Of a stretch of DNA of 64,000 bases, positions 43,132 through 51,670 are shown piece by piece. Made by a program: the position numbers and the translations under genes. Location of the stretch: the NCBI RefSeq assembly GCF_900090265.1, contig NZ_LT607752.1:5648001-5712000 (forward strand), read 5' to 3'. The notes under the pieces were generated by a model. It had not been told where the DNA came from, did no database searches, and was given only the letters and a program-made list of their open reading frames with translations. Numbering within the stretch: the first letter of the stretch is position 1; every line of letters starts with the position of its first letter. Origin of the DNA: Micromonospora rifamycinica (GTDB lineage Bacteria; Actinomycetota; Actinomycetes; Mycobacteriales; Micromonosporaceae).

Positions 43132-44569
43132 AGCGGCGTTCCTGGCGGGGGAGCACCACCTCGCGCAGGATCAGCTGGAGGGCGGCGACCACCGGGATGG
43201 CGATCAGCGCGCCGACCACCCCCATCAGGGCCACCCCGAGCAGCGCGGCGAGCAGCGCGGCCACCTCGTTGACCTGCACCGAGCGCCGCATGATCTTGGG
43301 GTAGATGAGGTAGTTCTCCACCTGCTGGTAGAGCACGAAGAAGACCGCGCAGGCGATACCGATCGGCAGCCCGGTGGCGAACCCGACCAGACTGACGATC
43401 ACCGCGCCGAGGGTGGCCCCGATCTGCGGGATCAGGTCGGTCACCGCCACCACCACGGCCAGCGCGAACGGGTAGGGCAGCTCGACCACCAGCGCGAAGA
43501 CGAAGGTGCTCGCACCGGCCAGGACCGCGATGCTCAGCGCCCCCACCATGTACGCGCCGACCTTGGCCAGGATCTCGTCGCCGATCAGGCTGACCCGCTG
43601 CCGGCGTGACCTCGGCACCAGGGCGTAACCGAGGTCGCGCAGCCGGTCGAAGTAGGCCAGGAAGTAGATCGTCAGCACCAGCACGGTGAGCACCCGGAAG
43701 ATGGTCCCGAAGATCAACTGTGCGCCGCCGAGGACCCCGCCGAGCGCCCGGCCGACGGTGTCCGCGTTCGCCAGTTCCTGCACCCGCTGCATCACGTCGT
43801 ACCGCACCACGAGGTCGTTGACCGTTCGGTTGCGGCGCAGCTCCTCGACGTAGCTGGGCAACTGGTCGATGAACTGCCCGGTCTGCGTCAACACCGGCGG
43901 CACCAGCGCCACCAACCCGGCGACGATCAGCAGGATCAGGGTCAGCACCACCACCGTCACGGCCAGGCCGTGCGGCAGCCCCCAACGCCGCAACCGGACC
44001 ACGGCCGGGTTGAGCCCCACCGCCAGGAAGAGCGCGATCACCACCAGGACCAGGATCCCGTCGGCGTTGCGGATCCCCAGGAACACGGTGTACGCCAGCA
44101 GCACGCCGAGCGCGCCGGTGAAGCCGACCAGGAAACTGCTGCGGCGCAACGGTCGACCGGGCCGACCGAACCGCCCCGAGCCGAGGGCGGTCGATTCGGC
44201 GGACCGGTGGTCCTCCCGGTCGCCGCCCACCGCCACATCGCCCGGCCCGACCTCCGCTGTGCGGGTGACGCCGCCCCCGTGCCTGGTCGGGGCGTCGCCC
44301 GCCGGCCCGGCCGGGGTGTCGCCGTGCCCGGTCGGAGTGTCGCTCATCGGTCCCGTCATGGTGCCCCCCTGCCGGGTCGGGGTGTGGCCGCCTTGCTCGG
44401 TCGGGGTGGCGTCCGCCGGCCCGGTCGGGGTTCCGCCGTCCGGCCGGGTCGGTGGGGTCGACCGGCCGGGTCGGCCCGACGCCGGCTCCGGGCCGGGCCG
44501 GGGCGCCGGCAGGCCCCGGGAGGCGTCGTCCCGGGTCACGTCGTCGCGCGCCGGGTCCTGCTGTGTCAC
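43130..44569 (-). CDS. AI-2E family transporter
   Basis: 479 residues from GTG 44569, which has GGGAGG 7 nt before it; the ATG 44665 extension lacks one. Long Pro/Gly/Thr-rich cytoplasmic N-terminus (~residues 1-120, with repeated GGDTPTGP/GDTPAGP-like units), then eight hydrophobic spans including the conserved DLIPQIGATLGAVIVSLVG (~residues 375-393) and VYLYPKIM-type loop YLIYPKIMRRSVQV. The family exports the quorum signal in some enterics but includes Na+/H+ antiporters and many unassigned proteins. The repeats are in the disordered part only. Confidence 0.88.
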   Translation of the reverse strand: MTQQDPARDDVTRDDASRGLPAPRPGPEPASGRPGRSTPPTRPDGGTPTGPADATPTEQGGHTPTRQGGTMTGPMSDTPTGHGDTPAGPAGDAPTRHGGGVTRTAEVGPGDVAVGGDREDHRSAESTALGSGRFGRPGRPLRRSSFLVGFTGALGVLLAYTVFLGIRNADGILVLVVIALFLAVGLNPAVVRLRRWGLPHGLAVTVVVLTLILLIVAGLVALVPPVLTQTGQFIDQLPSYVEELRRNRTVNDLVVRYDVMQRVQELANADTVGRALGGVLGGAQLIFGTIFRVLTVLVLTIYFLAYFDRLRDLGYALVPRSRRQRVSLIGDEILAKVGAYMVGALSIAVLAGASTFVFALVVELPYPFALAVVVAVTDLIPQIGATLGAVIVSLVGFATGLPIGIACAVFFVLYQQVENYLIYPKIMRRSVQVNEVAALLAALLGVALMGVVGALIAIPVVAALQLILREVVLPRQERR

Positions 44570-44714
44570 CGAGCCTCCCTGCCGTACCCGGACCGCCGCC
44601 GGCGCTCCGGTCTCGCTCCGGTGCCGCGCACCGGGGCAGCCCGCCCGGTCCAGGTTGCTGGACACCTACCGTACGAGCCCCTGCCCGCAGGGTAGTGGCC
44701 GCCCGCCGGCACCG

Positions 44715-44804
44715 GCCACCCGGCCCGTCGGGGCAGCCGACCCGGCCACCCGGCCCGTCGGGGCAGCCGACCCGGCCACCCGGCCCGTCGGGGCAGCCGA
44801 CCGG
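44715..44804 (+). repeat. three exact tandem 30-bp repeats
   Basis: Unit GCCACCCGGCCCGTCGGGGC + AGCCGACCCG at 44715, 44745 and 44775, identical apart from the last few bases of copy 3. Each includes a small hairpin (CCCGTCGGGG). Lies between the DivIVA-like gene's stop and the AI-2E gene's start. Exactness suggests recent slippage, so length could vary between strains. Confidence 0.85.
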
Positions 44805-44814
44805 CCGCCGCGGG

Positions 44815-46842
44815 TCACTCCGACTCGACTGTCACCGTGCTCGGTGTGGCGCTGCGTTCGTCGGTGGTCGGCTTGGTGGGCCGCTTGCCGTTCTCACCGG
44901 TGCTGGTGATCTTCGTCGGGGTGGCCTCCCGGCCGGCGGTGCCCGGCACCGCGGCGACGGTCGGCTCGCCGTCCACCCCGGCGCTGGCCGTCCCTCCGTC
45001 CACCGTGGTCACCGGCTCCGCCTTCGGTTTCCTGCCGTTGCCGCGGGAACCCGTCCCGGGCCGGCCGCCGTCCGGCACCGCCGCGTCGAGGACCGCCGGT
45101 GCGGTGGCGCGCACCCGGAGCTCGGTGACCTCCCGCTGGAGTTCGTCGTGCTCCTGCCGCGCCTGCCAGGTCTCCTGACGCAGGTCGGCCAGCTGCTGCT
45201 GGGCCTGGGCGATCTCCAGCATCACCCGGGCGAGCTGCTGCCGGCCCGCCGCCGCCTCCTGCTGGGTGGCGGCGAGGTGCTGCTGGGTGGTGGCCAGGTG
45301 CTGCTGGGTGGTGGCCGCGTACTCGTCGAACTGCCGGCGCGAGGCGGCGACGTGCTCGTCGGCCTGGCGACGCTTGTCGGCGGTCTCCCGCTCGGCCCGG
45401 TCGCGCAGCTCGGCGGTCTCCTGTTCCACCCGCCGACGCAGCTCGGTGGTCTCCTGCTCGGCCGTGCGGCGCAGCGTCGCCGCGTCCGCCTCGGCGGCCC
45501 GGCGGATCTCCGCCGCGCCCTGCTCGATCTCGTCGCGCCGGGCGGTCCACTCCCGCTCCAGCTCCGCCTGCCGGGCCTGGTGCTGCTGCGCCAACTCGTC
45601 GTGCCGGGCCTGGTGCTTGCGGTCCAGCTCGTCGCGGCGCTTGGCGAACTCCTGCTCGACGGCGGCGCGACGCTGGGCCAGCTCCCGGTCGGCGGCCTCC
45701 CGCCGACCGTTGACCTCCTGCTCCACCCCCGCGCGCCAGGCGCCCAGCTCCTGCTGCGTCTGGGCACGGGACTGCCGGACGTACTCCTCGGTCTCGGTGT
45801 GCATCCGCTGCACGTACGCCTCGGCCTCGGCCCGGCTGCGCTTTGCCGCCTCGGTCGCCTCGGTGACCAGCCGGTGCGCCTCCTGGCGGGCCTGGTTCCG
45901 GGTCGCCTTCGCCGCCTCGCCGGCGTCGTCGGTGACCTGCTTCGCCTCCTGCTGCGCCCTGGCGTGGGTGGCCCGGCTGGTCTCGGTGGCCGTCTCGGTG
46001 AGCCGCCTGGCCTCCTGCTGCGCCTTGGTGTGCACCTCCTTGGCGGCGTCCCGCAGGTCGGTGGCCTCCTTCTGGGCCTTGGCCAGCGCCGCCTTGGCCA
46101 TCTCGCGGAGCTTGGCGGCCTCCTGCTGGGCCCGGCTGTGGATCTCCCGAGCGGTGTCGCGGAGCTGGGTGGCCTCCTGCTTGGCCTTCTCCAGGGCCTC
46201 CCGGGCGGTGCTCCGCAGCCGGTTCGACTCCTCCTCGGCGGCGGCGCGCAGCCGGTTCGACTCCTCTTCGGCGGTGGCGCGCAGCAGGGTCGACTCGTCC
46301 CTGGCGGTGGCGCGCAGCCGGCCGGCCTCCTGCTTGGCCGTACGCACGGCGGCGTCCGCCTCGGCCTTGCGGGCGCTCGTGTGCCGCTCCTCCTCGGCCC
46401 GCCGGGCGGCAAGCGCGATCTCGAAGTCCTTGAGTGCCCTGGCGGCCTGCTCGCGGGCCTCGACGATGATGTGCTCGGCGGCGGCCCGGCGGGCCTCGAT
46501 CTCCTCGTTGGCGGCGACCAGGATGGCGTCCGCCTGCTCCTCGGCGAGGGCGAGGATCTGCTCGACCCGGGGGCCGAGATGTTTGAAGGAGGCCCGGTCC
46601 ACCACGCCGACCTGCTTGCGCACCTGGGCGAGATCCCGCTGGAGGTGCTCGACCTGGCCGGCCAGCTTGTGGATCTGGGTGTACGCCTGTTCCCGCTCAC
46701 CCGTGAGGGTGGTGATCTCGTGCTCCGCGCGAGCGACGTACCGGTCGACCTGTCGTTTGTCGTATCCCCGCAGGGCGGACTCGAAGCTGGGCTCCGTGGT
46801 CACATCCCCGCCGAGAGCGAACAGTTCCTCGCCGTGCGACAT
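44815..46842 (-). CDS. long coiled-coil DivIVA-type polarity protein (FilP/Scy-like), 675 residues
   Basis: ATG 46842; the open frame before it (to 46998) is not supported. N-terminal DivIVA-like start SFESALRGYDKRQVDRYVARAEHEITTL (~residues 19-46), then FKHLGPRVEQILALAEEQAD, then a continuous Ala/Glu/Arg/Gln-rich coiled coil to ~residue 570, with repeated ATAREESNRLRxxA and LAQQHQARQ units. The tail (from ~600) is disordered with Thr/Gly-rich segments. In Streptomyces FilP and Scy are adjacent tip-organising filaments; the RGYDRxQVD plus ARVEKILRLAEEEA pattern here matches FilP best, though this is twice FilP's length. Acts at hyphal tips by analogy. Confidence 0.85.
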   Translation of the reverse strand: MSHGEELFALGGDVTTEPSFESALRGYDKRQVDRYVARAEHEITTLTGEREQAYTQIHKLAGQVEHLQRDLAQVRKQVGVVDRASFKHLGPRVEQILALAEEQADAILVAANEEIEARRAAAEHIIVEAREQAARALKDFEIALAARRAEEERHTSARKAEADAAVRTAKQEAGRLRATARDESTLLRATAEEESNRLRAAAEEESNRLRSTAREALEKAKQEATQLRDTAREIHSRAQQEAAKLREMAKAALAKAQKEATDLRDAAKEVHTKAQQEARRLTETATETSRATHARAQQEAKQVTDDAGEAAKATRNQARQEAHRLVTEATEAAKRSRAEAEAYVQRMHTETEEYVRQSRAQTQQELGAWRAGVEQEVNGRREAADRELAQRRAAVEQEFAKRRDELDRKHQARHDELAQQHQARQAELEREWTARRDEIEQGAAEIRRAAEADAATLRRTAEQETTELRRRVEQETAELRDRAERETADKRRQADEHVAASRRQFDEYAATTQQHLATTQQHLAATQQEAAAGRQQLARVMLEIAQAQQQLADLRQETWQARQEHDELQREVTELRVRATAPAVLDAAVPDGGRPGTGSRGNGRKPKAEPVTTVDGGTASAGVDGEPTVAAVPGTAGREATPTKITSTGENGKRPTKPTTDERSATPSTVTVESE

Positions 46843-47019
46843 GCCCCCATCCTCACACGCATCCGGCCCTCCTGGGGCGATACGGACGCCGCTGTGGGGA
46901 GCTGTTTCACTGTGGTCGCGCGACAGGGTGTCACAGCGGGAAAACGGGCGCGGCGCGGGGGTCCACCGGTCTTCCGGTGTCCGCCCGCGCCGCGACACAT
47001 GCCCCGTCGATGCAGTCGG

Positions 47020-48285
47020 TCAGCTGGCGGTCTCCGCGGTGGCCCGGGACTCGGCGTCGGCCTTGGCCGGCTCCGCCTTGGCCGGCGCGGCGGCCGGCTG
47101 CTGGGCCGGCACACCCGGCACGATCCCGGCCAGGCCGGAGAGCATCTGGCCGAGCTGGGAGGTGACCGCGTCCTTCTGGCGGGTGAGGTCCTCCACCTCG
47201 CGGCGGGCCGCCTGGGTGGTCAGGTCCGCCTCGGTACGCGCCTCGGTGAGCAGCCGCTTCGCCTCGGCCTTGGCCTCGTTGAGGGTCTTCTCGGACAGCG
47301 CCTTGGCCTTGTCGACGGTCTCGTTGGCGGTGCGCTCGGACTCGATCCGGCGGGCCTCGGCGCGCTGCTCGATCTCCTTGGCGCGCTCCTGGGCGGCCCG
47401 TGCCCGCTGCTCGGCCTCGCCGACCAGCTTCTGGGTCTGCGCCACCTGGGCGGCGTGCCGCTCCGACTCCTCGCGCTCGGCCTTCTCCCGGCGCTCGGCG
47501 AGCTGCAGCTCCAGGGCCTGGAGGTCCTTGTCCCGCTTGTCGCGGGCGTCGGTGAGCAGCTTGGTCGCCTCGGCGCGCTTCTCCTCGGCCTCCCGGGCCG
47601 CCTTCGCCCGCTGCTGGGTGATCTCCCGCTCGGCGGTGGCGCGCAGGGTGGCGACCTCACGCTCGACGGTCGACTTCAGCTCGGCCACCTCGTGCGCGGT
47701 GACCGTACGCAGCTGCTTGGTCTCCCGGTCGGCGTCGGCGCGCAGCGTGTCGGCCTCCCGACGGGCCTGCACCCGGGCCTCGGCGGCCTCCCGCTCGGCG
47801 GCGGTACGGACGGTGCCGGCCTCCCGCTCGGCGGTGGCCTTCATCGCGGCGGCCTCCGCGCGGGCCTTGTCGGTGATCTCCCGCGCCTCCAGCCGGGCGG
47901 CGGAGAGGATCCCCTCGGATTCGCGCTTGGCCTCGTTGCGGTGGTCGTTGGCCTGCTCCTCGGCCAGCCGGAGAATCTGCTCGACCCGGGTGCCGAGACC
48001 GGAGAGGGTCGGCCGGCTGTTCTCCTCGAGCTGCTTGTTGGTGTCGGTGAGCTTCTGCTCGAGCGCGGCCTGCCGCTGCTCGGCCTGGCGGAGCCGACGC
48101 TGGGCGTCGTTCATCCGCTGCTCGGCCTCGGCGCGGGCCTGCTCCGACTGGGTCAGCGCGGCCGTCATCCGGCCGAGGAAGTCGTCGACCTGGTGGGTGT
48201 TGTATCCGCGCAGGCCGACCGTGAAGTCCGGCTGAGAGTTCGCGTTATCGAAGAACGCGAGAGGGGAGGACTGCTGCTGGGGCAT
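47020..48285 (-). CDS. coiled-coil DivIVA-type protein, 421 residues (Scy/FilP-like)
   Basis: ATG 48285. N-terminus with FTVGLRGYNTHQVDDFLGRMTAAL (~residues 20-43, DivIVA domain), LGTRVEQILRLAEEQAND (~residues 95-112), then coiled coil to ~350 with a mid region EREAxxxRxxAERE, and a short Pro/Ala tail. First of the two minus-strand genes, as scy precedes filP in Streptomyces; but here the first is the shorter and the second the longer, so names cannot be transferred by position alone. The gap to the second gene is 177 bp. Expected to form cytoskeletal filaments with polar growth roles. Confidence 0.85.
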   Translation of the reverse strand: MPQQQSSPLAFFDNANSQPDFTVGLRGYNTHQVDDFLGRMTAALTQSEQARAEAEQRMNDAQRRLRQAEQRQAALEQKLTDTNKQLEENSRPTLSGLGTRVEQILRLAEEQANDHRNEAKRESEGILSAARLEAREITDKARAEAAAMKATAEREAGTVRTAAEREAAEARVQARREADTLRADADRETKQLRTVTAHEVAELKSTVEREVATLRATAEREITQQRAKAAREAEEKRAEATKLLTDARDKRDKDLQALELQLAERREKAEREESERHAAQVAQTQKLVGEAEQRARAAQERAKEIEQRAEARRIESERTANETVDKAKALSEKTLNEAKAEAKRLLTEARTEADLTTQAARREVEDLTRQKDAVTSQLGQMLSGLAGIVPGVPAQQPAAAPAKAEPAKADAESRATAETAS

Positions 48286-48695
48286 TGGGACATACTCGCA
48301 GACCCACCGGGGTCGTTCGCAAGAGCGGTGCCGAGCTTTCGTGTCCTCTTTACAGGGTCTGCCGGATCGTCGCCCCGATCCGGCCCATAGGGCGATCTTG
48401 CCAGGTCCCGGCAGTGCCCCGAGCCCTCATCGGGACGACGGAACACGTCACCTGCGGCCCCTTTACCACCACTCTCCCGAACCCTACTCCCACCAATCCC
48501 CCACCCCTCATGCCTCAGCCCCCAACCCCGCTCACCCGCGCCGCGCCCGCGCGCGCCCCACCGCTCGGTTGATCAAGAGGTTCGCGTCAGGCCGATCGGA
48601 AAACCTGACGTAAACCTCTTGATCAACGTCGACGGGCGCGGGCGGGCGGGCGGGGGCGGGGCGGGGGCGAGGGCGGGCGGTAGCGGGGGTGGGGG
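48286..48695. other. 410-bp gap: promoter zone, C-rich tract, palindrome B1, G-rich tract
   Basis: 48286-48470 is ordinary upstream DNA for the coiled-coil gene. 48471-48567 is C-rich pyrimidine with repeats of CCCACC/CCCCCA; palindrome B1 follows at 48568-48627; 48628-48715 is G-rich purine (GGGGCGGGG, GGTGGGGGTCAGTGGGGGG). The apparent long ORFs here reflect low complexity and are rejected. Confidence 0.6.
48568..48627. repeat. palindromic element, family B
   Basis: 24-nt inverted arms (48568-48591 and 48604-48627) with one mismatch and one G-U pair; left arm GTTGATCAAGAGGTTCGCGT..., right arm ...TAAACCTCTTGATCAAC. Loop of 12 nt. Different sequence from family A but the same GATCA start, arm length and C/G-skewed flanks. 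Lies 3' of mce. Confidence 0.85.
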
Positions 48696-49172
48696 TCAGT
48701 GGGGGGTGGGGGCGGGTTCCACGAGTTCTATGAGGACGCCGCCGGCGGCCTTCGGGTGGACAAAGTTGACCCGGGAGTTGGCGGTGCCGCGCTTCGGGGT
48801 GTCGTAGAGGAGCCGGACGCCGCGTTCGCGCAGCGTCGCGCAGGCGGCGTCGATGTCGGCCACGGTGTAGGCGAGCTGTTGCAGGCCGGGGCCGTTGCGG
48901 TTGAGGAACTTGGCGATGGTCGACTCCGGCGTGAGCGGGGCGAGCAGCTGCACGCAGCCGCCCTCGGCGGTCGGGCCGACCGCCATCATCGCCTCGCGGA
49001 CACCCTGCTCGGTGTTGGTCTCCTCGTGGATGCAGCGCATCCCGAAGGTGCGCTGGTAGAAGTCGATCGCGACGTCCAGGTCGGGGACCGCCACGCCGAC
49101 GTGGTCGATACGGCGCAGCCCGATGTCTGTGACGCAGTCGGCAGCGGGCTCGACGGGGGAGTTCTCAGCCAT
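48696..49172 (-). CDS. mce: methylmalonyl-CoA epimerase
   Basis: 158 residues, ATG 49172. VOC fold, with metal ligands His in RIDHVGVAVPDLDVAIDFYQ (~residues 20-39), later His/Gln and Glu in GVLIELVEP. Converts (2S)- to (2R)-methylmalonyl-CoA, linking propionyl-CoA carboxylase to methylmalonyl-CoA mutase and polyketide extender supply. Divergent from the thiolase with a 62-bp shared promoter region containing the palindromic operator. Confidence 0.93.
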   Translation of the reverse strand: MAENSPVEPAADCVTDIGLRRIDHVGVAVPDLDVAIDFYQRTFGMRCIHEETNTEQGVREAMMAVGPTAEGGCVQLLAPLTPESTIAKFLNRNGPGLQQLAYTVADIDAACATLRERGVRLLYDTPKRGTANSRVNFVHPKAAGGVLIELVEPAPTPH

Positions 49173-49184
49173 GAGGCTAGTCTG

Positions 49185-49202
49185 GCCGAACAGCCGTTAA
49201 GG
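49185..49202. promoter_or_regulatory. putative acyl-CoA regulon operator, site 4 (divergent)
   Basis: GCCGAACAGCCGTTAAGG. Compared with the symmetrical consensus CCTGAACGATCGTTAAGG it matches 13 of 18, with both ends conserved and a divergent centre. It lies between mce and the thiolase, so one bound regulator could control both. TACAGT (49205-49210) is a possible -10 for the thiolase. Weakest of the four sites. Confidence 0.4.
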
Positions 49203-49234
49203 CGTACAGTTCGGTACCCCCTCGGAGGCAGGCA

Positions 49235-50428
49235 GTGGCATCGGTGATCGTCAGCGGCGCGCGGACCCCGATGGGCCGGCTGCTGGGCAACCTCAAGGAC
49301 CTCCCGGCGACGAAGCTCGGCGGGATCGCGATCAAGGCGGCCCTGGAGCGCGCCGGGGTCGCCCCCGACCAGGTGCAGTACGTGATCATGGGCCAGGTGC
49401 TCCAGGCGGGTACCGGGCAGATCCCGGCCCGGCAGGCGGCCGTCGAGGCCGGCGTCCCGATGTCGGTGCCCGCGCTGACCATCAACAAGGTGTGCCTCTC
49501 CGGCCTGGACGCGATCGCCCTGGCCGACCAGCTCATCCGGGCCGGCGAGTTCGACATCGTGGTGGCCGGCGGCATGGAGTCGATGACCAACGCCCCGCAC
49601 CTGCTGCTCGGCCAGCGCACCGGTTACAAGTACGGCGACGTCACGATCAAGGACCACATGGCCCACGACGGCCTCAGCGACGCCTGGGACTGCTGCTCGA
49701 TGGGCGAGTCCACCGAGCGGCTCGGCGCCCGGCACGGCATCACCCGGACGGAACAGGACGCGTTCGCCGCGGCCAGCCACCAGCGGGCCGCGGCCGCCCA
49801 GAAGAACGGGCACTTCGCCGACGAGATCACCCCGGTGGTCATCCCGCAGCGCAAGGGTGAGCCGCTGGTGATCACCGAGGACGAGGGCATCCGGCCGGAC
49901 ACCACCGTCGAGTCGCTGGCCAAGCTGCGGCCGGCGTTCGCCACCGACGGCACGATCACCGCCGGCTCCTCGTCGCCGATCTCGGACGGCGCGGCGGCGG
50001 TCGTGGTGATGAGCAAGGCCAAGGCGAACGAGCTGGGCCTGACCTGGCTGGCCGAGGTCGGCGCGCACGGCAACGTGGCCGGCCCGGACAACTCCCTGCA
50101 CTCGCAGCCGTCGAACGCCATCCAGCACGCCCTGAAGAAGGGGGGCCTGAGCATCGAGGACCTCGACCTGATCGAGATCAACGAGGCGTTCGCCCAGGTC
50201 GGCATCCAGTCCGCGCGGGACCTCGGGGTCAGCACCGACAAGATCAACGTCAACGGCGGGGCCATCGCGCTCGGTCACCCCATCGGGATGTCCGGCGCCC
50301 GGCTGGTGCTCACCCTCGCGCTGGAACTCCAGCGGCGCGGCGGCGGCACCGGCGCGGCGGCGCTCTGCGGCGGCGGCGGCCAGGGCGACGCGCTGATCAT
50401 CCACGTCCCCGCCGACGCCCGGAGCTGA
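49235..50428 (+). CDS. acetyl-CoA C-acetyltransferase (thiolase)
   Basis: 397 residues, GTG 49235 (CGGAGGCAGGC upstream). Biosynthetic thiolase: nucleophile Cys87 in NKVCLSGL, GGMESMTN, the His-containing GALALGHPIG-type motif GGAIALGHPIGMSGAR (~residues 339-354), and C in CGGGGQGDALI (~residue 378). Condenses two acetyl-CoA to acetoacetyl-CoA, the first step of PHB/ethylmalonyl-CoA/mevalonate routes. Partner of the 3-hydroxybutyryl-CoA dehydrogenase at 31.2 kb through the shared operator. Followed by meaB 62 nt later. Confidence 0.94.
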   Translation: MASVIVSGARTPMGRLLGNLKDLPATKLGGIAIKAALERAGVAPDQVQYVIMGQVLQAGTGQIPARQAAVEAGVPMSVPALTINKVCLSGLDAIALADQLIRAGEFDIVVAGGMESMTNAPHLLLGQRTGYKYGDVTIKDHMAHDGLSDAWDCCSMGESTERLGARHGITRTEQDAFAAASHQRAAAAQKNGHFADEITPVVIPQRKGEPLVITEDEGIRPDTTVESLAKLRPAFATDGTITAGSSSPISDGAAAVVVMSKAKANELGLTWLAEVGAHGNVAGPDNSLHSQPSNAIQHALKKGGLSIEDLDLIEINEAFAQVGIQSARDLGVSTDKINVNGGAIALGHPIGMSGARLVLTLALELQRRGGGTGAAALCGGGGQGDALIIHVPADARS

Positions 50429-50490
50429 CCGGCCGTCGAGCCTGGCAGTGAGGGTTGGCGAGCACCGCAGTCGTGAGTGAAGGTGACCCA

Positions 50491-51489
50491 GTGAGTGTCG
50501 AGAACGCCCCCACCGTGGCCGCCGTCGGGGTGCGCCGAAGTCGGGACGTACCGATGCTGGTGCGACGGGCGCGCGAGGGTGACCCCCGGGCGGTGGCCCG
50601 GCTGATCACCCTGGTCGAGTCCGGTGACGCGGTGCTGCCGCAGGTGGCGGCGGCGCTCGCGCCGTACGCCGGGCAGGCCCAGGTGGTCGGGTTGACCGGC
50701 TCTCCGGGGGTGGGCAAGTCGACCACCACCAACGAGCTGGTCCGGGCGCTGCGGGCGGCCGGGCGGCGGGTCGGGGTGCTGGCCATCGACCCGTCCAGCC
50801 CGTTCACCGGCGGGGCGATCCTCGGCGACCGGGTGCGGATGCAGGACCACGCCACCGACCCGGGCGTCTACATCCGGTCGATGTCCAGCCGGGGCCACCT
50901 CGGCGGGCTCTCCGCGGCGACCCCGCAGGCGGTCCGGGTGCTGGAGGGCGCCGGCTGCGACGTGGTGCTTGTGGAGACCGTCGGCGTCGGCCAGGCCGAG
51001 GTGGAGGTGGCCTCCCTCGCCGACACCACGCTGGTGCTGCTCGCCCCGGGCATGGGTGACGCGATCCAGGCGGTCAAGGCGGGCATCCTGGAGATCGCCG
51101 ACGTCTTCGTGGTCAACAAGGCCGACCGGGACGGCGTTGACGCCACCGTCCGCGACATCCAGGGCATGATCGCGCTGGGCGAGCGTGGGCCGGGCGAGTG
51201 GCGTCCGCAGGTGGTCCGGTCGGTCGCCGCGCGCGGCGAGGGGATCGACGACGTCGCCGCCGCGATCGACAAGCACCGCGCCTGGCTGGAGCAGCACGAC
51301 CAGCTCCGCCTACGTCGGGAGAAGCGGGCCGCCGCCGAGATCGAGGCGATCGCGCTGGGCGCCCTGCGCGCCCGCATCGGTTCCCTGCGCGACGGTACGC
51401 AGCTGAGCACGCTCGCCGCGAAGGTGGCCGAGGGTGCCCTCGACCCGTACGCGGCGGCGGACGAGTTGTTGGCCCAGCTCAGCTCCTGA
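50491..51489 (+). CDS. meaB: G-protein chaperone of acyl-CoA mutase (MeaB/ArgK)
   Basis: 332 residues from GTG 50491 (GAAGGTG 8 nt upstream; GTG 50473 and TTG 50455 are alternatives). GTPase: P-loop GSPGVGKST (~residues 71-79), DPSSPFTGGAILGDRVRMQ (switch region), VETVGVGQAEV, and NKAD (guanine-binding). MeaB protects B12-dependent mutases and gates cofactor delivery from the adenosyltransferase at 29 kb. It fits both methylmalonyl- and isobutyryl-CoA mutases. Confidence 0.94.
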   Translation: MSVENAPTVAAVGVRRSRDVPMLVRRAREGDPRAVARLITLVESGDAVLPQVAAALAPYAGQAQVVGLTGSPGVGKSTTTNELVRALRAAGRRVGVLAIDPSSPFTGGAILGDRVRMQDHATDPGVYIRSMSSRGHLGGLSAATPQAVRVLEGAGCDVVLVETVGVGQAEVEVASLADTTLVLLAPGMGDAIQAVKAGILEIADVFVVNKADRDGVDATVRDIQGMIALGERGPGEWRPQVVRSVAARGEGIDDVAAAIDKHRAWLEQHDQLRLRREKRAAAEIEAIALGALRARIGSLRDGTQLSTLAAKVAEGALDPYAAADELLAQLSS

Positions 51490-51533
51490 CCCACCGCCCC
51501 CTGCCCATCCTCGCTCCCACCCCGCCCCCACCG

Positions 51534-51610
51534 CGGCGATCATGGAGTTGTGGTGCCAGAAGAAAGCCGCGAAAGCAGGCATCCGCGGCACCATAACTCC
51601 ATGATCGTCG
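51534..51610. repeat. palindromic element, family A copy 2
   Basis: 24-nt inverted arms (51534-51557 and 51587-51610) with only two G-U pairs: core GATCATGGAGTTGTGGTGCC against GGCACCATAACTCCATGATC. The arm differences are compensated on the other side, suggesting selection for pairing. Loop 29 nt, unlike copy 1. C-rich before (51490-51533), G-rich after (51611-51667). Between meaB and the Asp23 gene, both on plus. Confidence 0.9.
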
Positions 51611-51670
51611 GCTGGGGTGGTGGCTTGTAGGGTTCGGGGGTCATTGGGTGCGGGTGGGGGAGGGGCAGGG

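Noticed and set aside
44452..48390. Plus-strand open frames of 1312 and 989 residues across the coiled-coil genes
   Set aside because: Mirror images of Ala/Glu/Arg-rich coiled-coil codons in a high-GC genome; composed of Leu/Gly or Ser/Arg repeats with no recognisable domain.
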